From Oscillibacter sp. (GTDB taxonomy: Bacteria > Bacillota > Clostridia > Oscillospirales > Oscillospiraceae): DNA of 10,939 nucleotides. The notes beneath the pieces were generated by a model. It saw nothing but the letters and a program-made list of their open reading frames with translations, did not search any database and had not been told where the DNA came from. A program made the translations under genes and the position numbers. The stretch covers positions 1-10,939 of the forward strand of contig DPGF01000091.1 of assembly GCA_003522105.1 (NCBI GenBank), read 5' to 3'. Of this stretch, positions 6,009-10,939 are shown piece by piece (the first letter of the stretch is position 1; the number at the start of each line of letters is the position of its first letter).

Positions 6009-6500
6009 ATGGACGAATTTGACGAGATCTGTCGACGCTGCACACCCGTTGTCTACCGTTTTCTGCTTTCGCTCAGCAAGGACGCCTCACTTGCCGACGA
6101 GCTGACGGCGGAAACGTTCTATCAGGCGTATCTGCACATCGACACGTTCCGCGGCGACTGCCGCGTCGAAACGTGGCTCTGCCAGATCGCAAAAAACGCC
6201 CTCATGAAAGAGCTCCGCCGACGAAAGCGCACCGTCCCCTACGAGGAAACGCGCAAGCTCACCGCGCCGGACGACATTTTTGAACTGCTGGCCGACCGCG
6301 AGCAGGCAATGCGCATTCACGCTTCCCTGCACCGGCTCAAGGAGCCGTACCGCGAGGTCTTCACGCTGCGCGTGCTCGGTGAGCTGCACTTCCGTGACAT
6401 CGCCGCGTTGTTCGGCAAATCCGAGTCCTGGGCAAAGGTCACATTCTACCGCGCCAAGGACAAGCTGATTGAAGATATGGAGGAACACCATGAACATTGA
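6009..6500 (+). CDS. ECF-type sigma-70 family RNA polymerase sigma factor
   Basis: A 163-residue sigma factor with only regions 2 and 4, typical of group 4 (ECF) factors. Region 2 covers about 10-75: ADELTAETFYQAY (29-41) and the -10-recognition segment RVETWLCQIAKNALMKELRR (52-71). Region 4 covers about 98-155, with the helix-turn-helix in LHFRDIAALFGKSESWAKV (126-144) followed by TFYRAKDKL. Start: the ATG at 6009 has AAGGAGG six bases upstream (5996-6002); the ATG at 5988 lacks one. Its last 11 bases overlap the anti-sigma gene, a usual arrangement for a sigma factor and its regulator. It is divergent from the yedF operon. The inducing signal is unknown; location suggests, but does not show, a link to selenium or redox stress. 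Confidence 0.92.
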   Translation: MDEFDEICRRCTPVVYRFLLSLSKDASLADELTAETFYQAYLHIDTFRGDCRVETWLCQIAKNALMKELRRRKRTVPYEETRKLTAPDDIFELLADREQAMRIHASLHRLKEPYREVFTLRVLGELHFRDIAALFGKSESWAKVTFYRAKDKLIEDMEEHHEH

Positions 6501-7179
6501 CTGCCGCGTCATCGGCGACCTGCTCCCGCTCTACGCCGACGAAAGCTGCTCGGACGCAAGTCGCGCGCTCATCGAGGAGCATCTCAAATGCTGCCCACGC
6601 TGCCGCGAAACGCTCGCGCGGATGAAAAGCGAACAATTTCTTCCCGCCGCGCAAGTCATCGACCCACCCGCCGTCGCCGACTATGCGCAAAAGGTCAAGC
6701 ACCGCCGCCAGAAGCGCGGTACGCTCCTGACTGTCGGCGTCATCGTCCTGATTGTACTGCTCTCGCTCACCGCCGCCGCGTGGATGAACCTTGTCCGCGC
6801 ACAGCACCCCTACATTCCCGTGGTTGAAGAGAGCGTCTGCAACCTTGCCGCCGGAGAGGTGCACACCTTTGCCGACAGCTGCGACGGCCGCCGTCTTTTT
6901 ACGAACAGCACGCGCATCGCCGTCACCTTCCGCGCGGATACGCCGCAGGACGGCACGATCACGCTCTGGAACATCACCGACGTCACAACTCCCTACCCGG
7001 CCATGGTCTGCAAGGTCGACGGACGCACCGCGCGCTGCGAATTCACGAATCTTTCCTCCGCCGAGCGCTATTTTGTCCGCTGCGAGGAACTTTCCGGTTC
7101 CCTCGTCATTTCCGACGGTCGGCCGACGAACCTTTGGGAGAGCTTCCTCGATCTGCTTCACGTTCTCTCTCCGCGCTGA
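6490..7179 (+). CDS. Zinc-finger membrane anti-sigma factor (229 aa)
   Basis: A predicted single-pass membrane protein that holds the adjacent sigma factor inactive. The N-terminal cytoplasmic part has the ZAS/zf-HC2 pattern: Cys5, then EEHLKCCPRC with His31, Cys35 and Cys38 (H-x3-C-x2-C). One membrane helix follows basic residues KHRRQKRG, at about 78-100. The remaining 125 or so residues are outside the membrane and do not resemble a domain I recognise; they look beta-rich and contain five cysteines (117, 131, 174, 183, 198), unusual for an exported domain and suggestive of disulfide or metal/redox sensing. Start: the ATG at 6490 with GGAGG at 6479-6483, inside the end of the sigma gene. 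No terminator is seen before selD, so some read-through into selD is possible. Anti-sigma function is inferred from the finger and synteny. Confidence 0.85.
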   Translation: MNIDCRVIGDLLPLYADESCSDASRALIEEHLKCCPRCRETLARMKSEQFLPAAQVIDPPAVADYAQKVKHRRQKRGTLLTVGVIVLIVLLSLTAAAWMNLVRAQHPYIPVVEESVCNLAAGEVHTFADSCDGRRLFTNSTRIAVTFRADTPQDGTITLWNITDVTTPYPAMVCKVDGRTARCEFTNLSSAERYFVRCEELSGSLVISDGRPTNLWESFLDLLHVLSPR

Positions 7180-7198
7180 CAGCGATCAAACGCCGGAG

Positions 7199-7227
7199 TT
7201 GACAAAGGCTTCGCACTTCTCTACAAT
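7199..7227 (+). promoter_or_regulatory. Near-consensus sigma-70 promoter of selD
   Basis: TTGACA (7199-7204, full consensus), a 17-base spacer and TACAAT (7222-7227, five of six). This is the strongest promoter in the window. Transcription would begin near 7234, with AAGGAGGT at 7243-7250 and the ATG at 7258. It gives selD expression independent of the sigma/anti-sigma operon. Confidence 0.85.
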
Positions 7228-7257
7228 AAAGGCAGCTTTTTGAAGGAGGTGTGCGCC

Positions 7258-8298
7258 ATGAACGACAAGCTGCGTCTCACGCAGATGACAAGGGCGGCGG
7301 GTTGAGCCGCCAAGCTGGGGCCGGGTGCCCTGACGGAAATTCTTGCAAATCTGCCGAACGTGTCGGATCCTGCGCTTCTGGTCGGCTATGACCGCAGCGA
7401 CGACGCTGCCGTTTACCGCATCTCCGATGAGGTCGCTGTCATCGAAACGGTCGACTTTTTCACCCCCATTGTGGACGACCCGTACCTCTTCGGTCAGATC
7501 GCCGCGGCAAATGCACTGAGCGACGTGTACGCCATGGGCGGCGAGCCGAAGATTGCGATGAACCTTTTGTGCGTGCCGAACTGTCTGCCGAAAGAAGACG
7601 TCCGCGCCATTTTGGAGGGCGGCCACGCAAAGGCGGTCGAAGCCGGCTGCATCATCGCGGGCGGCCACACCATTGAGGACAATGAGCCGAAATACGGTCT
7701 GTGCGTCACGGGCTTTGTTCGCCCCGACCGCATTCTCAAAAATATCGGCGCACAGCCGGGCGATGTGCTGGTGCTGACAAAGCCGCTCGGCAGCGGCGTA
7801 CTCACCACCGCCATCAAAGCGGATCTGATCTCTCCCGCCGCGCGCGATGCGCTCTACGCCCACATGGCAACGCTCAACAAGAAAGCGGGCGAGGCTGTGC
7901 GAAGCGCCGGAAATGTCCACGCTTGTACCGATGTGACGGGCTTTGGACTTTTGGGCCACAGCTATGAGATGGCAAGCGGCAGCGGCGTCACGATCCGCCT
8001 GCACGGCGCGGCGCTCCCTCTGATGGACGGCGCGCGCGCGATGGCGGAGATGGGCATTATCCCCGCGGGCGCTTACCGCAACATGGACTATGTCAAGCCG
8101 CACCTTTCCGTGCTGGCGGGCAGCGAGCAGGTTTCTTTGGATCTTGCCGCCGACCCGCAGACCTCGGGCGGACTGCTCATCGCGCTCCCGCGCGAGGACG
8201 CCGAACCGCTGCTGAACGCGCTGCGCGTCTTTGCCCCGTGGAGCGCCATCGTCGGCGAGGTACACAAAAAGAGCACTGCGGCGCTCGAATTCGACTAA
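7258..8298 (+). CDS. selD: Selenide, water dikinase (selenophosphate synthetase), selenocysteine-containing
   Basis: Makes selenophosphate from selenide and ATP, the selenium donor for Sec-tRNA and selenouridine and possibly for selenium-dependent molybdenum hydroxylases. The gene encodes 346 residues (E. coli SelD has 347) only if the in-frame TGA at 7303-7305 is read as selenocysteine. The N-terminus then reads RLTQMTRAAG-Sec-AAKLGPGAL, aligning with E. coli RLTQYSHGAGCGCK: Sec16 replaces catalytic Cys17 and Lys19 matches essential Lys20. Other motifs are the ATP/Mg residues DDAAVY (48-53), NALSDVYAMGG (85-95), GGHTIEDNEP, KPLGSGVLTTA, CTDVTGFGLLGH (223-234) and DPQTSGG (299-305). The ATG at 7258 has AAGGAGGT seven bases upstream. 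A caller that treats TGA as stop would start at GTG 7360 and lose 34 residues including the active site. No frameshift is seen. The gene has its own promoter and ends at a hairpin terminator. Confidence 0.95.
7303..7305 (+). other. In-frame UGA decoded as selenocysteine
   Basis: TGA is codon 16 of selD. The frame is conserved on both sides: RLTQ before it and AKLGPGAL after it are SelD signatures, and the position is that of the catalytic Cys, the known place for Sec in many bacterial SelD proteins. A nonsense mutation is unlikely with the remaining 330 codons intact. Confidence 0.93.
7306..7336 (+). promoter_or_regulatory. Candidate bacterial SECIS hairpin in selD
   Basis: GGGC (7318-7321) pairs with GCCC (7327-7330) around the loop CGGGT, with two G-U pairs extending the stem below (7316-7317 with 7331-7332) and a possible outer CCG/CGG pairing (7307-7309 with 7334-7336). 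The loop begins 16 bases after the UGA and has G as its second base, which agrees with described bacterial SECIS rules for SelB binding. The strand before and inside the UGA can also form a rival GGCGGC/GCCGCC hairpin (7293-7298 with 7306-7311). Folding was done by eye. Confidence 0.6.
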
Positions 8299-8300
8299 CG

Positions 8301-8349
8301 GAAAAAGCAAGAAAAGCGGAGCTGAATGCATCGGCATTCAGCTCCGCTT
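8301..8349. terminator. Shared terminator between convergent selD and hydrogenase operon
   Basis: AAGCGGAGCTGAATGC (8314-8329) and its perfect reverse complement (8334-8349) form a 16-bp stem with an ATCG loop. On the minus strand the hairpin is followed by a T-rich tail (TTCTTGCTTTTT), so it is a good terminator for the hydrogenase operon, 21 bases after its stop. On the plus strand the tail is only CCTATTGT, so for selD it may act as a weaker terminator or as 3'-end protection. Confidence 0.88.
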
Positions 8350-8369
8350 CCTATTGTACGGTAACACCG

Positions 8370-10073
8370 TCACTGATTTGAATTGTACGTCACATGCAGC
8401 AGCTCGTGGCAGCGCTCTTCGCCGTAGTCCTCCATCATCTGCAGCACAACGGGGTTGCGCTCGGCGCGCTTGAACATTGCCGCATTGTCGGCAAGGTGCA
8501 GGCCGTCGCCGCGTTTTTCCTTTCTCTTTTTGAGTCCGTAGGGCTGACCCGCGCCGCCGACGCAGCCGCCCTGGCAGGTCATCACCTCGACGAGGTGATA
8601 GAACGCCTTGCCCTCGTCGATGTCCTTCAAAAGCTTCTTGGCATTGGCAAGCCCGTTGACGACCGCGATCTTGAGCTCAGCATCGCCGACGGTGACCGAC
8701 GCCTCCTTGATCGGCGCATCGCCGCGCAGGCCAAGAATACTGATCTCACGCAGGGCATTTTTGCTCTTATCGGGCAGGCAGTGGCGCACGACCGCTTCGG
8801 CAACGCCGCCGCTCGTACCGTAAATGATTGCGGCGCCGGAGCCGAGGCCAAAGGGCATATCGGGGGACTCCAGCTCCAGCTCGGAGAGCTGAATGCCGGT
8901 CTCCTGCATCATATCGATCACCTCGCGCGTGGTGAGCACAAGGTCAACATCAGGCCGTCCGTCGTGGACGAACTCAGGGCGCGCTGCTTCCATCTTTTTT
9001 GCCGTGCAGGGCATGATGGCGATGTGATAGGTCGTGCGGCCGTCGGCTGCGTCCTTCGCAGCGTACTTGTCGCGGAAGATCGCTCCCACCATCTCCATCG
9101 GCGACTTGCAGGTCGAAATGTTCTTCAAATACTTGGGGTTCTCGTTTTCGAGATATTTCACCCATGCCGGGCAGCAGGAGGTGAACATCGGGAACGGGCC
9201 GCCGTTTTTCAGGCGCTCGAGGAATTCCTCGGATTCGGCGATCGTCGTAAAGTCCGCGCCGAACGTCGTATCGTACACCTCGTCCACGCCCATGAGCTTG
9301 AGCGCCGTGACGAGCTTATCGAGCACATTTTCGCCGGCAGAGAAGCCGAATGCCTCGCCCACCGCCACGCGCACTGCGGGCGCGATCTGAATGACCACGC
9401 GCTTTTTCGGATCGTGAATGGCGCGCCACGCCTCGCCGATCTGGTTTTTTACGGTGATGGTGCCGGTGGTGCACACCGCGGCACACTGGCCGCAGCTCAC
9501 GCACTTCGTCTCGGCGAGCTTGCGGTCGAACGCGGGCATGACCTGCAAATTGCTGCCGCGGTAAGCAAAGTTCAAAATGCCCATACCCTGCATCTCTTCG
9601 CACACGCGCACACAGTCGCCGCAGAGAATGCACTTGTTCGGGTCGCGCAGCACCGCGGGTGACGAACTGTCGATCTCGTAGTGCTCGCGCGTATCGGGGA
9701 AGCGGATCCTGCGCACGCCGAACTGCTGGGCAAGCTCCTGCAAACGGCAGTGGCCGCTCTTTTCGCAGGTGGTGCAGTTGCAGTTGTGCGAGGCGAGCAG
9801 CAGCTCCAGGATCACGCGACGATGCTTTAAAAGGCGTGCGCTGTTCGTGCTGATGCGCATGCCGTCGCGCGGCTCCATCGAGCAGGAAGCGTCGATCTTA
9901 CCGGTCTTTTCATCTTCCACCACGCACATACGGCACGCGCCATAAACGGAAAGGTCGGAGTAATAGCAGAATGTCGGCATTTCAATACCGGCCTTGCGAA
10001 TGACGGAAAGCACATTCTTTTCGCCGTCGAAGTTGACGCGCTGACCGTCAACGATCATCATACCTTTTGCCAT
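8370..10073 (-). CDS. hydA: [FeFe]-hydrogenase catalytic subunit (M3 type, HydA/HndD)
   Basis: A 567-residue iron-only hydrogenase that reversibly makes H2 from protons and reduced carriers. Domains in order: a [2Fe-2S] plant-type ferredoxin domain (Cys36, Cys47, Cys50, Cys64); a His-ligated [4Fe-4S] motif (His96, Cys100, Cys103, Cys109); two [4Fe-4S] motifs (Cys148/151/154/158 and Cys191/194/197/201); and the H-cluster domain (about 220-560). The H-cluster motifs are TSCCPAW (298-304), MPCTAKKME (354-362) and EVMTCQGGCVGGAGQP (496-511), with cluster ligands Cys301, Cys356, Cys500 and Cys504 and proton-transfer Cys300. Length and layout match Clostridium CpI and HndD. The third motif deviates from the usual MAC..GC..GGGQP (Thr for Ala, Ala for Gly). 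Start: ATG at 10073 with GAGGAGGG nine bases upstream (10083-10090), inside the end of the preceding gene; a TTG at 10082 would have no spacing to that site. Likely cytoplasmic and electron-bifurcating or NAD(P)-linked with its partner. Confidence 0.96.
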   Translation of the reverse strand: MAKGMMIVDGQRVNFDGEKNVLSVIRKAGIEMPTFCYYSDLSVYGACRMCVVEDEKTGKIDASCSMEPRDGMRISTNSARLLKHRRVILELLLASHNCNCTTCEKSGHCRLQELAQQFGVRRIRFPDTREHYEIDSSSPAVLRDPNKCILCGDCVRVCEEMQGMGILNFAYRGSNLQVMPAFDRKLAETKCVSCGQCAAVCTTGTITVKNQIGEAWRAIHDPKKRVVIQIAPAVRVAVGEAFGFSAGENVLDKLVTALKLMGVDEVYDTTFGADFTTIAESEEFLERLKNGGPFPMFTSCCPAWVKYLENENPKYLKNISTCKSPMEMVGAIFRDKYAAKDAADGRTTYHIAIMPCTAKKMEAARPEFVHDGRPDVDLVLTTREVIDMMQETGIQLSELELESPDMPFGLGSGAAIIYGTSGGVAEAVVRHCLPDKSKNALREISILGLRGDAPIKEASVTVGDAELKIAVVNGLANAKKLLKDIDEGKAFYHLVEVMTCQGGCVGGAGQPYGLKKRKEKRGDGLHLADNAAMFKRAERNPVVLQMMEDYGEERCHELLHVTYNSNQ

Positions 10074-10078
10074 GTCTC

Positions 10079-10939
10079 TCAACCCTCCTCTTCAATGGCG
10101 TCGATCGCGCCGAACGGACAGGCGCCCCAGCACGCGCCGCAGTGGATACACTTATCATTGTCGATGGTGTGCGGCATGCGGATCTCGCCGGAGATGGCCT
10201 CCATCGGGCAGTTGCGCTTGCACTTGCCGCAGCCCTTGCACAGCTCGGGCTTAATGACAAGGCGGCGCTTGCGGCCGTTGCAGATCGGGCAATGATGGTC
10301 GACCACATGACGCAGATAATCCTGGCGGAAGTGGCGCAGCGTACTCTGCACGGGCTTGCACGCACTCTGGCCGAGGCCGCACAACGCCGTTTCCGAGATC
10401 GTTTTGGCAAGCTCCTGCAAGAGGTCAAGATCCTCAAGACTCCCCTCGTTTGCAATGATGCGATCCAGGATCTCCAGCATGCGTTTCGTGCCCTCGCGGC
10501 AGGGAACGCACTTGCCGCAGCTCTCGTTCTGCGTAAAGCGCATGAAAAAGCGCGCGGTCTCGACCATGCAGGTATCCTCGTCCATGACGACAAGGCCGCC
10601 CGAGCCGATCATGGCGCCGATGCCCTTGAGCGAATCAAAGTCGAGCGGCAGGTCAAGATGCTCGTCGCTCGCCGTGGTCGCGCCGCCGGAAGGGCCGCCG
10701 ATCTGCACGGCCTTGAACTTCTTGCCGTCGGGAATGCCGCCGCCGATGTCGAAAACGACTTCACGAATGGTCGTGCCCATGGGCACTTCGATGAGGCCTG
10801 TGTTGACCACGTTGCCCGTCAGGGCGAAGGCCTTCGTGCCGGGGCTCTTCTCCGTGCCGATGCTATGGTACCACTCCACGCCGTTTTTGATGATGAGCGG
10901 GACGTTGGCAAACGTCTCCACGTTGTTGAGCACCGTGGG
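10079..10939 (-). CDS. NuoF-like diaphorase subunit of the hydrogenase (HydB/HndC), 5' end cut off by window edge
   Basis: The C-terminal 286 residues of a NuoF-like (51-kDa) flavoprotein that exchanges electrons with NAD(P)H through FMN. The frame is open to the right edge and begins PTVLNNVETFANVP, the SLBB-linked region after the lost FMN/NADH-binding part. Visible clusters, numbered from the first residue here, are the N3-type [4Fe-4S] motif ESCGKCVPCREG with Cys141, Cys144, Cys147 and fourth ligand Cys187 in LCGLGQ. A CPIC pair follows at 217-220, then a C-terminal 2[4Fe-4S] ferredoxin domain (CKGCGKCKRNCP and CIHCGACWGACP, about 234-275). This added ferredoxin domain is typical of HydB/HndC and absent from respiratory NuoF. 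GLGQSAC has an extra cysteine where relatives usually have Ala-Pro. It is five bases upstream of the hydrogenase start, so the two form one operon; a NuoE-like gene is expected beyond the window. Confidence 0.94.
   Translation of the reverse strand, partial: PTVLNNVETFANVPLIIKNGVEWYHSIGTEKSPGTKAFALTGNVVNTGLIEVPMGTTIREVVFDIGGGIPDGKKFKAVQIGGPSGGATTASDEHLDLPLDFDSLKGIGAMIGSGGLVVMDEDTCMVETARFFMRFTQNESCGKCVPCREGTKRMLEILDRIIANEGSLEDLDLLQELAKTISETALCGLGQSACKPVQSTLRHFRQDYLRHVVDHHCPICNGRKRRLVIKPELCKGCGKCKRNCPMEAISGEIRMPHTIDNDKCIHCGACWGACPFGAIDAIEEEG

Noticed and set aside
7360..8298. selD starting at GTG 7360
   Set aside because: This omits the Sec/Lys active site and has no ribosome binding site; the ATG at 7258 with TGA read as Sec gives full length and correct motifs.
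7186..8337. Minus-strand open frame opposite selD (383 codons)
   Set aside because: Antisense to selD through its conserved motifs, biased composition, and it includes the terminator; not a gene.
8561..9180. Reading the hydrogenase as a sensory (HydS-type) or inactive homologue because of its altered L3 motif
   Set aside because: The proton-transfer cysteine and all four H-cluster cysteines are present, the M3 electron-transfer domains are complete, and the gene is in an operon with a diaphorase subunit, as for catalytic enzymes.
8394..9662. Plus-strand open frame opposite the hydrogenase gene (422 codons)
   Set aside because: Complement of a conserved [FeFe]-hydrogenase, composed mostly of Ala, Leu, Arg and His with no recognisable domain; shadow frame.
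10073..10082. TTG start at 10082 for the hydrogenase
   Set aside because: The GAGGAGGG site directly abuts this TTG, leaving no spacer; the ATG at 10073 has normal spacing.
1..10939. Mobile elements, CRISPR arrays, phage or defence genes
   Set aside because: No transposase, integrase, terminal repeats, regularly spaced repeats or defence domains could be seen; gene order looks like core metabolism.

Overview
The window looks like a chromosomal piece of a GC-rich anaerobic member of the Bacillota, probably class Clostridia (Oscillospiraceae-like). This is an inference from three things: GC-rich genes with strong AGGAGG-type ribosome binding sites, an [FeFe]-hydrogenase paired with a NuoF-like diaphorase, and a selenium gene set typical of anaerobic Firmicutes. 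No rRNA, tRNA, CRISPR array, insertion sequence or phage gene was seen.

Layout. Positions 1-1091 (minus) hold a dicarboxylate/amino-acid:cation symporter gene cut by the window edge. A 441-base divergent intergenic region follows, with a minus-strand promoter, a small well-initiated leader ORF (1347-1436) and an intrinsic terminator (1428-1459). These precede a uracil permease gene, uraA (1533-2909, plus), and look like an attenuator. Next come two overlapping small plus-strand genes: a DUF1653 protein (3011-3226) and a YgjP/DUF45 metallopeptidase (3223-3738). A palindromic terminator separates them from a convergent minus-strand operon, 5749 down to 3775: yedF, a class V cysteine desulfurase and a DUF3343 protein, joined by ATGA stop/start overlaps. 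Divergent from it are an ECF-type sigma factor (6009-6500) and its zinc-finger membrane anti-sigma factor (6490-7179). selD (7258-8298) follows with its own near-consensus promoter. A long hairpin terminator is shared with the convergent hydrogenase operon: [FeFe]-hydrogenase large subunit (8370-10073) and a NuoF-like subunit (10079 to the right edge), both minus strand.

How the genes work together. YedF, the desulfurase, DUF3343 and SelD form a known selenium-mobilisation set: sulfur/selenium release, carriage and ATP-dependent conversion of selenide to selenophosphate. SelD here is itself a selenoprotein. Codon 16, at the catalytic cysteine position, is an in-frame TGA (7303-7305), followed by a short hairpin that fits a bacterial SECIS. 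The organism must therefore decode selenocysteine, although selA, selB and selC are not in the window. The hydrogenase pair would couple NAD(P)H and ferredoxin oxidation to H2 production.

The least expected signals are the pyrBI-like attenuator in front of uraA, the selenocysteine in SelD, and an ECF sigma/anti-sigma pair sitting between the two halves of the selenium locus.
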